From an uncultured Clostridia bacterium (GTDB taxonomy: Bacteria > Bacillota > Clostridia > Oscillospirales > Ruminococcaceae): a stretch of DNA of 36,075 bases. The notes beneath the pieces were generated by a model, which searched no databases, was not told the origin of the DNA, and saw nothing but the letters and a program-made list of their open reading frames with translations. Positions 8,894-16,907 of this stretch are shown here, in pieces. The translations under genes and the position numbers were made by a program. The stretch spans positions 1 through 36,075 of the forward strand of contig CANQWC010000025.1 of assembly GCA_947627455.1 (NCBI GenBank), written 5' to 3'. How positions within the stretch are numbered: position 1 is the first letter of the stretch; each line of letters starts with the position of its first letter.

Positions 8894-9979
8894 TTACCTG
8901 TCGAAATAGCCCTTTGCGGCCAAAAGCTCGGCGGCGAGCACTCCCCCGCCCGCAGCGCCGCGAAGAGTGTTGTGAGACAGGCAGACAAACTTGTAGTCGA
9001 AGAGGGTGTCCTCGCGAAGCCTGCCTATCGAGACCGCCATTCCGCCCTCAAGGTCGCGGTCAAGCTTTGCCTGCGGGCGGTTGTCGTCCTCAAAATAGTT
9101 CAGGAATTGCTTCGGCGCCGAGGGCAGATTAAGCTTCTGCGGCTCGCCCTTATACTCGGCCCAAGCCTTTATTATCGCCTCTTTCGAGGGCTTTCTGTCA
9201 AATTTTACGAACACCGCCGAGGTGTGGCCGTCCGAGACGGGAACGCGCAGGCACTGAGTGGTGATGAGCGGTTCGGTCGCGTTGACGATAACGCCGTTTT
9301 TGACCTCGCCCCAGATCTTCATCGGCTCGACCTCGCTCTTCTGCTCCTCGCCCTTTATAAAGGGTATGAGGTTGTCGACCATTTCGGGCCATGTCTCAAA
9401 GGTCTTGCCCGCGCCCGATATCGCCTGATAGTTGCAGGCGAGAATAGTCTTGAGGCCGTACTCGCGAAGAGGGTGAAGCGCGGGAACATAGCTCTGAATC
9501 GAGCAGTTCGGCTTTACGGCGACGAATCCCCTTTTTGTGCCGAGGCGCTTTTTCTGCGTCTCGATGACCGCGATGTGCTCGGCGTTGCACTCGGGAATAA
9601 GCATAGGGACATCGTTGAAATAGCGGTGCTCTTTGTTGTTCGAGACAACGGGGCATTCAAGCTTTGCATAGCCCTGTTCAAGCGCGATAATCTCTTCCGA
9701 CGGCATATCAACCGCGCAGAATACAAAATCGACCGAAGCCGCGATGCTCGCCATATCTTTTTTAGCGTCCATCACGACAAGATCGGCGGCGCAGGATGGT
9801 ATCGGCGTTTTCATCGCCCACTTTGCGCCGACAGCCTCGCGATAAGGCTTACCTGCCGAGCGCTCGGAGGCGGCAAGAACCTTAAGTTTAAACCACGGGT
9901 GCTCGGCGAGCAGGGTTATAAACCTCTGCCCGACCATTCCCGTTGCGCCGATCACACCGACGTTAAAAGTTTTGTTCAT
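8894..9979 (-). CDS. asd: Aspartate-semialdehyde dehydrogenase
   Basis: A 361-residue NADPH enzyme that reduces aspartyl phosphate to aspartate semialdehyde, the branch point to lysine, threonine and methionine. It opens with the Rossmann motif GVIGATGMVGQRF. Cys159 in KPNCSIQS is the catalytic cysteine, and the conserved His lies in VPVSDGHTSAVFV. Length and the KPNCS signature fit the archaeal/fungal-type Asd clade, which also occurs in Clostridia, rather than the classical E. coli type. AGAGGA precedes the ATG. It is first in an operon with dapA and dapB, read from the promoter at 10049-10077. The leader is only about 60 nt, too short for a lysine riboswitch. Confidence 0.95.
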   Translation of the reverse strand: MNKTFNVGVIGATGMVGQRFITLLAEHPWFKLKVLAASERSAGKPYREAVGAKWAMKTPIPSCAADLVVMDAKKDMASIAASVDFVFCAVDMPSEEIIALEQGYAKLECPVVSNNKEHRYFNDVPMLIPECNAEHIAVIETQKKRLGTKRGFVAVKPNCSIQSYVPALHPLREYGLKTILACNYQAISGAGKTFETWPEMVDNLIPFIKGEEQKSEVEPMKIWGEVKNGVIVNATEPLITTQCLRVPVSDGHTSAVFVKFDRKPSKEAIIKAWAEYKGEPQKLNLPSAPKQFLNYFEDDNRPQAKLDRDLEGGMAVSIGRLREDTLFDYKFVCLSHNTLRGAAGGGVLAAELLAAKGYFDR

Positions 9980-10048
9980 GATAAAATCCTCTCTTCCCGT
10001 TTTGGGGGTTGAAATCCCCGAAGTTTTGGTATATAATCATACAGATAC

Positions 10049-10077
10049 AGAATACCACATTGAATTCGGTATGTCAA
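10049..10077 (-). promoter_or_regulatory. Sigma-A promoter for asd-dapA-dapB
   Basis: On the minus strand TTGACA (10077-10072), a 17-base spacer and TATTCT (10054-10049) are followed by a leader of about 60 nt before the asd ATG. The match to consensus is strong, and no attenuator hairpin is visible in the leader. Confidence 0.8.
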
Positions 10078-10156
10078 TATTTTTGAGGCCGAAGCCGAGC
10101 AGTGTTTACGCAAAAGCTCGGCTATGACATCGCAATAAAAAAGAAAAGAGACAGTT

Positions 10157-11200
10157 ATGCTTGATCTGAACAACCTTAAAAAGAGCGATTTTTATTACGA
10201 GCTCCCCGAAGAGCTCATCGCGCAGACGCCCATTGAGCCCCGAAATCACTCGCGGCTTATGATTATCGACCGAAAAAGCGGCGAAATTTCTCATGACCGC
10301 TTCTATAATCTATGCGATCACCTCAAAAAAGGCGACACCCTCGTCGTCAACGATTCGAGGGTTCTTCCCGCAAGAATTTACGGCGAGCGCGAGTCAAACG
10401 GCAGCTTCATCGAATTCCTGCTTCTTGAGCAAAAAGAGCAGAATGTCTGGGAGATCCTCTGCCGCCCCGGGAAAAAGGCGAAGATCGGCACAAGATTTGT
10501 CTTCGGCGGAGGAAAGCTCACGGCTGAGATCCTCGACGTTTTGGAGGACGGCAACAGGATCGCGAAATTTTACTGCGAGCAGAGCCTTTTCACCGTTCTT
10601 GATGAAATCGGCCAGATGCCGCTTCCGCCTTACATCACCAAAAAGCTTGAAAACAAAGAGAGATACCAGACCGTCTATTCCCGAGAGACGGGCTCAGCCG
10701 CCGCGCCGACAGCGGGGCTTCACTTCACCGTCGAGCAGATGGACGACCTCAGAGCGCGGGGCATAAATATCGCGTATGTGACGCTTCACGTCGGCCTCGG
10801 AACGTTCAGGCCCGTCAAAGAAGAAGCTGTCGCCGACCACAAGATGCATAGCGAGTTTTATGTTCTTCCGAGCGAGACCGCAGATATCATCAACCAGACA
10901 AAGCAAAACGGCGGAAGGGTCATCGCGGTGGGCACGACCTCCTGCCGAACGCTTGAAAGCGTCGCAAAAAAGCTCGGGAAAATCGCCCCCGACGAGGGCT
11001 CGACCGACATTTTTATCTACCCCGGGTATGAGTTCAAGGCCATCGACGGGCTCATCACTAATTTTCACCTGCCCGAGAGCACGCTTATAATGCTCGTGAG
11101 CGCCTTTGCGGGCTATGACACGACCATGAGGGCATATAAAACCGCCGTCGAGGAAAAATACAGGTTCTTCAGCTTCGGCGACGCGATGATGATCGTATGA
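10157..11200 (+). CDS. queA: S-adenosylmethionine:tRNA ribosyltransferase-isomerase
   Basis: A 347-residue enzyme that transfers the ribosyl part of SAM to preQ1 in tRNA to form epoxyqueuosine. The family pattern is clear throughout: [18 protein letters not shown] near the start, [54 protein letters not shown] and the end segment [21 protein letters not shown]. Length is normal. The ATG at 10157 follows AAAAGAGA, a modest site. It is divergent from asd and appears to be a single-gene unit ending at the strong terminator at 11201-11237. No tgt or other queuosine gene is nearby. Confidence 0.97.
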   Translation: MLDLNNLKKSDFYYELPEELIAQTPIEPRNHSRLMIIDRKSGEISHDRFYNLCDHLKKGDTLVVNDSRVLPARIYGERESNGSFIEFLLLEQKEQNVWEILCRPGKKAKIGTRFVFGGGKLTAEILDVLEDGNRIAKFYCEQSLFTVLDEIGQMPLPPYITKKLENKERYQTVYSRETGSAAAPTAGLHFTVEQMDDLRARGINIAYVTLHVGLGTFRPVKEEAVADHKMHSEFYVLPSETADIINQTKQNGGRVIAVGTTSCRTLESVAKKLGKIAPDEGSTDIFIYPGYEFKAIDGLITNFHLPESTLIMLVSAFAGYDTTMRAYKTAVEEKYRFFSFGDAMMIV

Positions 11201-11237
11201 AAAGGGCGCCTCCCCCGATAAGGGAAGGCGCTTTTTT
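11201..11237. terminator. Terminator between queA and hflX
   Basis: GCGCCTCCCC pairs with GGGAAGGCGC and is followed by TTTTTT; an A-run precedes the stem. The convergent genes on both sides can share it. Confidence 0.85.
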
Positions 11238-11245
11238 ATAACTGT

Positions 11246-12517
11246 TTATGCCTTAAATTTCTCCGCCGATTTTATCAGCTTGACATCGACCAGCGCATCG
11301 ACGGCTATTCCGTCGGGGGTATATTCCTCGGAAAAGACGCTGCCCTCGGCGCGAATCTTCGCCAAAAGCCCGGCCTCGGAAAACGGCAGCAGAAGCTTCA
11401 TTCTCTGCGCGGTCTCGGGCAGAGCATTCGCGAGGGCCTCTAAAAGCTTATCGAGCCCCCTGCCCTCTTTTGCCGAGATCAGAACCGTTCCCTCGGGAAG
11501 AAGCTCTTCGTTCCACCTCGAAATATCGGCCTTGTTGAGAACCGTCACGACGGGTATTCCGTCGCAGCCGAGCTCTGACAAAAGCTCTTGCGTGACCTTT
11601 GTCTGCTCCTCGATATCCTCGCTCGAGCTGTCGCAGACGTGAAGAATAACATCGGCGGTCGAAGCCTCCTCAAGCGTTGATTTAAAAGCCTCTACAAGGT
11701 GATGCGGGAGCCTGCTTATCAGGCCTACGGTGTCGGTGAGAAGAACGCTTCGTCCGTCGGGAAGAATTATCGAGCGCGAGGTCGTCTCAAGCGTCGCGAA
11801 AAGCTTGTTCTCGCAGAGCACGCCCGCCTCGGTGAGCGCGTTCATAAGCGTCGATTTTCCGACGTTCGTATAGCCGACTATCGCGGCAGTGAGAACGCCG
11901 TCTTTTTTTCTTCGCGAACGCATCAGCTCACGACGGGCGGAAATATCTTTGAGCTCTGCGCCGAGCGCCGATATCCTCGAACGGATATATCTTCTGTCGA
12001 GCTCAAGCTTGGTCTCGCCCGGGCCGCCGCGCATACCAACTGCGCCGCCCGTTCTCGAAAGCTCTCTGCCCATGCCCGAAAGCCTCGGCAGCAGGTATTT
12101 ATACTTTGCGATGTCGACCTGAATCTTTCCCTCGCGAGTGGTGGCGCGTTGGGCGAAGATATCAAGAATAAGCATCGTTCGGTCGATCGTCTCGATGTCA
12201 AGAACGTCCTCGATATTGCGAATCTGGGTCGCAGTGAGCTCGAGATCGAAAACAACGACATCGACGTCAAAATCTTCGCAGAGCTTTTTCATCTCTTCAA
12301 GCCTTCCCGAGCCGATGCAGGTCGCGCTGTCGGGGGCCTGTCTTTTCTGAACTATTTCGGCGACGGTCTCACCGCCCGCCGTTCTGATGAGCTCTTTAAG
12401 CTCGGCAAGCGAGCGCTCGACGTCAAACTCGCCCGTGTCGATTGAGACGGTAAGGGCTTTCGGGACGCGCTCCTCGGATTGGTTTACCTTAAAAATGTTT
12501 TCAAAATTATCAGTCAT
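11246..12517 (-). CDS. hflX: Ribosome-associated GTPase HflX
   Basis: A 423-residue GTPase of the Obg/HflX superfamily, which in other bacteria binds the 50S subunit and splits stalled 70S ribosomes. The N-terminal HflX domain contains the GSGRLEEMK and VVFDLELTATQIRN stretches. The linker carries the typical GMRGGPGETKLELDRR. The G domain has G1 GYTNVGKST, G3 DTVGLI and G4 NKAD. The C-terminal domain is short. GGAGG stands 7 bases before the ATG. It appears to be transcribed alone; a hairpin-string repeat lies upstream. Confidence 0.96.
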   Translation of the reverse strand: MTDNFENIFKVNQSEERVPKALTVSIDTGEFDVERSLAELKELIRTAGGETVAEIVQKRQAPDSATCIGSGRLEEMKKLCEDFDVDVVVFDLELTATQIRNIEDVLDIETIDRTMLILDIFAQRATTREGKIQVDIAKYKYLLPRLSGMGRELSRTGGAVGMRGGPGETKLELDRRYIRSRISALGAELKDISARRELMRSRRKKDGVLTAAIVGYTNVGKSTLMNALTEAGVLCENKLFATLETTSRSIILPDGRSVLLTDTVGLISRLPHHLVEAFKSTLEEASTADVILHVCDSSSEDIEEQTKVTQELLSELGCDGIPVVTVLNKADISRWNEELLPEGTVLISAKEGRGLDKLLEALANALPETAQRMKLLLPFSEAGLLAKIRAEGSVFSEEYTPDGIAVDALVDVKLIKSAEKFKA

Positions 12518-12639
12518 ATTTGTCCTCCATGATACGGAATTGCAGTTTTAACGGGTCAAGACTTACATGACTGCGGCAGGTAAGTCGGTTTTATCTGCGA
12601 ATGCGCATTTTGGATTCTCCTTTCGGGAAATTTATGCAT

Positions 12640-12960
12640 AAGGGCTTTCGCCCTGCGGTGACGGTAAAACGTGCGCCGCTCCTGTCGGAGCGGCGGTGTC
12701 ATAAAGGGGACGCCCTCTCTTGCAGGCCGTCCCCTCTTTCAAAACAGCCCACCGGGCTGTTTTTCAATTCACCCCTTGCGGAGCGCACTGCGTAAGGTAT
12801 TTCGCGACTGCGGTCGCGACCAGAGGCTACTCGCCTCAATGAACGCGGGGTTTTGTCTGCAAGCACGAGCAATCAATCGTTTACGATTGCGAAGTGCGAG
12901 CAGTAACAAAACCAGCTTTCATTACTGTCGCAAGCCCTTTGTAAAGGGCTTGATCCTAAA
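12640..12960. repeat. Hairpin-string intergenic repeat, copy B
   Basis: The gap between the ArgC-like gene and hflX (452 bases, no gene) is filled with consecutive hairpins: GCCGCTCC/GGAGCGGC (12674-12695), GGGGACGCCC/GGCCGTCCCC, CAGCCCACCGGGCTG, CGCGACTGCGGTCGCG, TCGTTTACGA and AAGCCCTTTGTAAAGGGCTT. The segment 12700-12797 is nearly identical to 16698-16795 in copy C. The final AAGCCCTTT hairpin lies next to the 3' end of the ArgC-like gene and may help end its transcript. Confidence 0.8.
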
Positions 12961-12969
12961 CTTATTGCT

Positions 12970-13914
12970 TTAGATAACCCCTTTAAATTCACCGAGCCCG
13001 AGCATCAGGTTCATGTTCTGAACGACCGCGCCCGCGCCGCCCTTTCCGAGGTTGTCAAACCTTGCGGCGAGCAGGCAGATATCGTTGTCGCCGAAGACGA
13101 AGATCTGCATTTTGTTCGAGCCCGCCATTCCGCCCGCGTCAAGAAAACCGCCGAGGCTTTCGATCGAGCCCTCGAACGGGACGACCTCGATGAGCGGTTC
13201 GCGCTCGTAAAAGCGCGAGATGACCTCATAGATCTGGCCCGAATGAAGCCTCTTCGCGAGGGTCCTGAGCTGAAGCGGAACGGTGATGAGTATTCCGTTG
13301 GGGAAGTCGTCGATCATCGGGTTGAGCGACGGGCGGTAAGATATCCCGCTCGCGTGCATGATTTCCTTCTGCTGCAAAATGTTTTGGTCGAGGCCGTACA
13401 TTCTCGCCGAAGAATAGCTCCTCGGGCGGTTCGGGTCCTCATACATCGTTATCATGTTTCCGCCGCCGTTTGAATAGCCGATCACCGAATTGACATACAA
13501 AGGAAGGTAAGGCGGCATTATTCTGCCCTTCAAAAGCGGGTTTATGAGCATGACCGTGCCGACGGCCATCGGCGCGGGAAGCGAAACAAACCTTGCCGAC
13601 GCTATCTTATTGCGCTGCTCCTGCGAGAGCTCGGGCATTCCGTAGACCCAGCTCGGCGAAAGGCGAAAAGCGTTTGAGGTGTCTATCACCTTGACGTTCG
13701 GCGAGGTTATCAGTGGAATCGTCTCGGTCGCGGTCTGAGCTGACTGGCAGAGAATTACAATATCGGCGGTGTTGAGAAGATTTCTGCGCTGCTCCTCGGT
13801 GACCTTTTTCGGGCTTTCAAGATAGATCACCTCAAGGTCGTCGCGGTTCATGATCATTTTATTGAGATTTAAATTGACGGTGCCGTAATGGCCGTCAACG
13901 AGAACTTTTTTCAT
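12970..13914 (-). CDS. N-acetyl-gamma-glutamyl-phosphate reductase-like protein (ArgC type 2), catalytic Cys absent
   Basis: A 314-residue homologue of type-2 ArgC, with an NAD(P)-binding N-terminus (VDGHYGTVN), VIDTSNAFRLSPSWVYGMPEL, VNSVIGYSNGGGNMI and the closing GKGGAGAVVQNMNLMLGL all recognisable. The catalytic motif that normally reads SNPGCYPTG is SLPAPMAVG here, so the nucleophilic cysteine position is Pro115. The protein should therefore be unable to form the thioacyl intermediate. The rest of the fold is well kept and the frame is intact, so this is probably a repurposed paralogue rather than a decaying gene. ATG 13914 is preferred to the upstream ATG at 13935 because GGAAGTG precedes it. 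There are no arginine genes nearby. Its function is unknown. Confidence 0.85.
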   Translation of the reverse strand: MKKVLVDGHYGTVNLNLNKMIMNRDDLEVIYLESPKKVTEEQRRNLLNTADIVILCQSAQTATETIPLITSPNVKVIDTSNAFRLSPSWVYGMPELSQEQRNKIASARFVSLPAPMAVGTVMLINPLLKGRIMPPYLPLYVNSVIGYSNGGGNMITMYEDPNRPRSYSSARMYGLDQNILQQKEIMHASGISYRPSLNPMIDDFPNGILITVPLQLRTLAKRLHSGQIYEVISRFYEREPLIEVVPFEGSIESLGGFLDAGGMAGSNKMQIFVFGDNDICLLAARFDNLGKGGAGAVVQNMNLMLGLGEFKGVI

Positions 13915-13962
13915 CGGCACACTTCCGTTCGACAAATTTCGAGTACAATCTTACACACTATA

Positions 13963-13991
13963 ATCATCACATATTTTTCCGCTTTTGTCAA
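13963..13991 (-). promoter_or_regulatory. Probable promoter for the ArgC-like gene
   Basis: Minus-strand TTGACA (13991-13986), 17 bases, then GATGAT (13968-13963). The -35 is perfect and the -10 moderate. It lies 48 bases before the chosen start codon. Confidence 0.6.
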
Positions 13992-14095
13992 TAGCCTAAC
14001 CTATGAAGATTTTATTAAAATTTAAGATTTTAATGTTTTCACCCCATTTTAGCCTAATTTATGGAAATTTGGCGGGGCTCCGCGCACATTAGGCG

Positions 14096-14141
14096 ACACC
14101 CTGAAATTCCGACCTCTGACTTCTGTTTTCTTGATGCGCCG
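14096..14141. repeat. Short dispersed repeat, copy 1
   Basis: The stretch from CCTGAAATTCCGAC through TCTTGATGCGCC recurs at 21374-21427, where an internal CTGACTT unit is doubled. Both copies lie 200 to 280 bases upstream of a gene start, near a promoter. No open frame is conserved between them, so this is probably a small non-coding repeat. Confidence 0.65.
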
Positions 14142-14170
14142 CTTTGATCTCATCTGGAAAATTCGGGGTC

Positions 14171-14199
14171 TTGCGGAATCTGAAAAAATGTGGTAAACT
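14171..14199 (+). promoter_or_regulatory. Promoter for the sigma/anti-sigma operon
   Basis: TTGCGG (14171-14176), a 17-base spacer and TAAACT (14194-14199) form a reasonable sigma-A promoter about 135 bases before the sigma factor start. The leader contains AAACGTAAA twice (14275-14283 and 14326-14334); whether this is an operator or an autoregulatory site is unknown. Confidence 0.55.
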
Positions 14200-14339
14200 T
14201 GAATCGGAAAAAATTTTTTTAAAAATATTTTTTTGCGATGCAATATTTTGCCCTCCCCGTGCGTATTAGTTATGAAACGTAAATCGGAGGACGGCGGAAA
14301 GGAGTGCGAGGCCTTTTGTGCCTTAAAACGTAAAATACT

Positions 14340-14837
14340 ATGCAAGCAGCTAAAGACATCGGCATTTACATATCCTCGGTTGTCGACAAATATTCCGATA
14401 TGGTCTATCGGGCGGCTTATCACGCCCTCTGCGACCGACATTATGCCGAGGACATCACCCAGGAGGTCTTTTTAAAGCTTATGCAGACTCTGCCCGACTT
14501 CGAGTCTGACGAGCACGAAAAGGCATGGCTTCTTCGGGTGACGCTCAACATGTGCAAATCATATAACCGAAAGGTTTATTCTCACCCGACCGAGGAGCTT
14601 GACGAAACCCTCGCCGACCAAAAACCCGTCGGCAGCGGCCCTGTCACCGAGGCGGTGATGAGCCTGCCCGATAAATATCGAAACGTTGTTTATCTTCACT
14701 ATTTTGAGGGCTACAAGCTCAACGAGATCGGCGAGATGCTCGGGATAAACCAAAACACCGTGGCCTCGCTTCTTATGAGGGCGCGGAAAAAGCTTAAAGA
14801 AATTCTTGGGGAGGAGTTTGACGATGAAAACAACTGA
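14340..14837 (+). CDS. ECF-type RNA polymerase sigma factor
   Basis: A 165-residue sigma-70-family factor. Region 2 covers about residues 12-75 (VDKYSDMVYRAAYHALCD, EDITQEVFLKLMQTLP). Region 4 covers about 100-155 (LPDKYRNVVYLHYFEGYKL, EIGEMLGINQNTVASLLMRAR). Region 3 is missing, as in extracytoplasmic-function factors. An in-frame TAA at 14331 forces the start at ATG 14340, yet no Shine-Dalgarno sits at proper distance: the GGAAAGGAG is 36 bases upstream. A frame starting at ATG 14272 overlaps this start, so initiation may depend on upstream translation. The gene overlaps the next by 14 bases, a sigma/anti-sigma arrangement. The signal and regulon are unknown. Confidence 0.93.
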   Translation: MQAAKDIGIYISSVVDKYSDMVYRAAYHALCDRHYAEDITQEVFLKLMQTLPDFESDEHEKAWLLRVTLNMCKSYNRKVYSHPTEELDETLADQKPVGSGPVTEAVMSLPDKYRNVVYLHYFEGYKLNEIGEMLGINQNTVASLLMRARKKLKEILGEEFDDENN

Positions 14838-16593
14838 ATATAAAATCGAAGTCAGCTCCTTAAAGCTCAGAGAAAGCTTCAAAGAGGAGCTCAAACAGAA
14901 GATGCTCGCCGAGGCCGAGAAGACCCTTTCAGAGCCCGAGGAGCACAAGCCGAGCATCGTGAAATCATACTCGAAATATATCGCGCTCGCGGCCTGTCTT
15001 CTTATCGCGATATCCGCAGTCGGGTTCATGCCGCTCGGCGGAAAGATAGAGTCAAAGAGCGCGGACAACGCCTCGGCAGAAAATGATACTGTTCAGAACG
15101 CGGCAGACGCAAACGGTTTTGACGATGGCGAAATACTCAACTCGATCATCAATGACGAAATCGAAGCCCCCGCTGAGGGAGCGGAAGATTACGCCGACAT
15201 GGAAGCGGAAGCCGTTGAAGAGGTCGAAAGCGTCGAGGAGGCCTTTGATACGCCTGTTGAATCGGGCGAAGAGGAAACCGAAAAGCTTCTTTCGGCCGAG
15301 CCGACGGAATCGGAGCAGGAGGACGAAATTGTCGCGGAGACAAATCCCGCGTCGGGCAACGGATTCTCGCCCGAGGGTTCTCGCGATTACGACGGTAATT
15401 ACAACGGCGCTGACTATGTATACGTCGGCGGCGAGGGCTCGGCGGCTTACAGCGCGGCGCTCGTGAAAAACGACCTCACGGGGGCGGAGATAAGCTTCGG
15501 CACTGTCACCGCTCAGACACTTGAAAGCGAGCCTGTTGACATTCAGGTCGGCATCACCGAATCTGAGACAGAATCGACGGAAGCGGAGATTCCGAGCGCT
15601 TACGGCGACGGCGACGCGGTATATTTTGATGATGATTCCGAGGAATTTGTGCCTGAGGCGGTCGATGCCCCCGAACCCGCCGATGCGGAAGAGATCCTTG
15701 AGGCCGAGCAGATATTTGATTACAACTCGCTCAATTACGAATACAGCATGGAATACTACGACGTTCGCGACGGCGTTATCGCCGACCTTGACAAGATCGG
15801 GCTCATCAAGTTTGAAATTCTCGAGGCCTACGACACCGAGGACGCGGTGGCCATGTATATCGGCAGGGATATAGACATCGACACCGACACCCGGACGCTT
15901 TACTCGGTGAATGTAAACTATGATTACTTCGAGAGCGAAGAGGTCGGCGTTGAAAGGGCGCTGATAAACGTCGGCACCGCTCAGGTACAGCTTGTCGGCC
16001 GCCCGCTGATGGAGGGCGAATATGTCGCGGTGGTATATGAAAACAGCGACGGCATTCTTGAACCCGTGCCCCAGCTTCTCTATGCCGTGCATAAGGTCAG
16101 GGGCGTGGATATAGCATACCACGTTTACTGCCCCGACGGCTTCATGGTCGACCCGGGAAGCACGAATATGGGCCTTGTTCCCGAGGAATACGAGGTCGTG
16201 ACCTCGACAGACAACAACCCGGAGATTTATACCCAGAAAGCCGCTGTAAGCGAGCTCACGCATTACCTCAGAAGAAATATTCTGAGAATGGAGCCGACGC
16301 TCATCGACTTCAGCAAAAAGAGCGTGCCGAAGACCTCGGCAAACGTAAACTATCCGACGGGTATGCTCGCCTCGGAAAATGACAAGATCAACGGCGTTGC
16401 CGTCGGCGACAGCCTTGACGATTCCCTCGCGGCGCTATATCTCAGCGATTACAGCTTTGCGCCCGACTGCGTTCTGACGCTTAACGCCTCGGATGAACAG
16501 GGCGGTTGGTATGTAGTTGTGACCGTTAAAGACGGCGTTATCGTGAGCATCGAGCCGCACATTGAGAGCGACGATATCTTAGCAGTAGAATAG
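14824..16593 (+). CDS. Putative membrane-anchored anti-sigma factor with large acidic extracellular region
   Basis: A 589-residue protein. About 45 cytoplasmic residues rich in Glu/Lys are followed by one membrane helix (YIALAACLLIAISAVGF). Next comes a roughly 230-residue very acidic, low-complexity linker (repeated Glu/Ala/Pro/Ser), then a folded C-terminal part (about 300-589) with YDTEDAVAMYIGRDIDIDTD and PTGMLASENDKINGVAVGDS. I do not recognise the outer domain. Position directly after, and overlapping, an ECF sigma gene plus the single-pass topology argue for anti-sigma function; there is no clear zinc-binding anti-sigma motif. ATG 14824 follows GGGGAGGAG. An opposite-strand frame of about 400 codons here is a composition shadow. 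Confidence 0.75.
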   Translation: MKTTEYKIEVSSLKLRESFKEELKQKMLAEAEKTLSEPEEHKPSIVKSYSKYIALAACLLIAISAVGFMPLGGKIESKSADNASAENDTVQNAADANGFDDGEILNSIINDEIEAPAEGAEDYADMEAEAVEEVESVEEAFDTPVESGEEETEKLLSAEPTESEQEDEIVAETNPASGNGFSPEGSRDYDGNYNGADYVYVGGEGSAAYSAALVKNDLTGAEISFGTVTAQTLESEPVDIQVGITESETESTEAEIPSAYGDGDAVYFDDDSEEFVPEAVDAPEPADAEEILEAEQIFDYNSLNYEYSMEYYDVRDGVIADLDKIGLIKFEILEAYDTEDAVAMYIGRDIDIDTDTRTLYSVNVNYDYFESEEVGVERALINVGTAQVQLVGRPLMEGEYVAVVYENSDGILEPVPQLLYAVHKVRGVDIAYHVYCPDGFMVDPGSTNMGLVPEEYEVVTSTDNNPEIYTQKAAVSELTHYLRRNILRMEPTLIDFSKKSVPKTSANVNYPTGMLASENDKINGVAVGDSLDDSLAALYLSDYSFAPDCVLTLNASDEQGGWYVVVTVKDGVIVSIEPHIESDDILAVE

Positions 16594-16625
16594 CAATTTA
16601 ATTTGCCTTGCTTTGCTCATCAAAC

Positions 16626-16882
16626 AGGGAACCCCTTAATAGGGTTTCCTACGCTGCACCGCTTTTGAGGTGCGCAGCTCTTGTCAGAGCTGCGAATCAT
16701 AAGGGGACGCCCTCTCTTGCAGGGCGTCCCCTCTTTCAAAACAATTCACTGAATTGTTTTTCAATTCACCCCTTGCGGAGCGCACTCCGTAAGAATTTCG
16801 CGCTCTGCGGAGCGCGACCAAGGGCGCTGCCCTTGGAACCTGCGAGCCTTTTGGTAAAAGGCTCGACCGAAAACTTTTAATT
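16626..16882. repeat. Hairpin-string intergenic repeat, copy C
   Basis: The 314-base gap between the anti-sigma gene and the topoisomerase A gene is almost wholly composed of hairpins: GGGAACCCC/AGGGTTTCC (16627-16650), GCAGCTCT/AGAGCTGC, GGGGACGCCC/GGGCGTCCCC, CAATTCACTGAATTG, GCGCTCTGCGGAGCGC, AAGGGCGCTGCCCTT and GAGCCTTTT/AAAAGGCTC, then CGAAAACTTTTAATTT. It shares 16698-16795 with copy B, and the first and last modules with copy A. Convergent transcripts may end within it. Confidence 0.8.
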
Positions 16883-16907
16883 TATCTTGTCGCCCGTCAT
16901 TGATCTA

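Noticed and set aside
8972-10012. 346-codon open frame on the plus strand opposite asd
   Set aside because: It lies wholly antisense to a clear asd, has no recognisable protein pattern and no ribosome binding site; it results from GC-biased codon use.
9980-10048. Lysine riboswitch before asd
   Set aside because: The promoter at 10049-10077 leaves only about 60 nt of leader, far less than the roughly 170 nt the L-box needs.
11699-12445. 248-codon plus-strand frame opposite hflX
   Set aside because: Antisense to a conserved GTPase; no domain or ribosome binding site.
12601-12973. Short open frames across the hairpin-string repeat copy B
   Set aside because: They are encoded by hairpin arms, lack ribosome binding sites, and their sequence matches repeat copies in other regions rather than proteins.
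15052-16263. 403-codon open frame on the minus strand opposite the anti-sigma gene
   Set aside because: Its sequence is repetitive and follows from the acidic repeats of the true gene; no start signal or family.
6650-16900. CRISPR array in the repeated intergenic regions
   Set aside because: The repeats are hairpin modules of unequal length in different intergenic gaps, with no regular repeat-spacer period and no cas genes.
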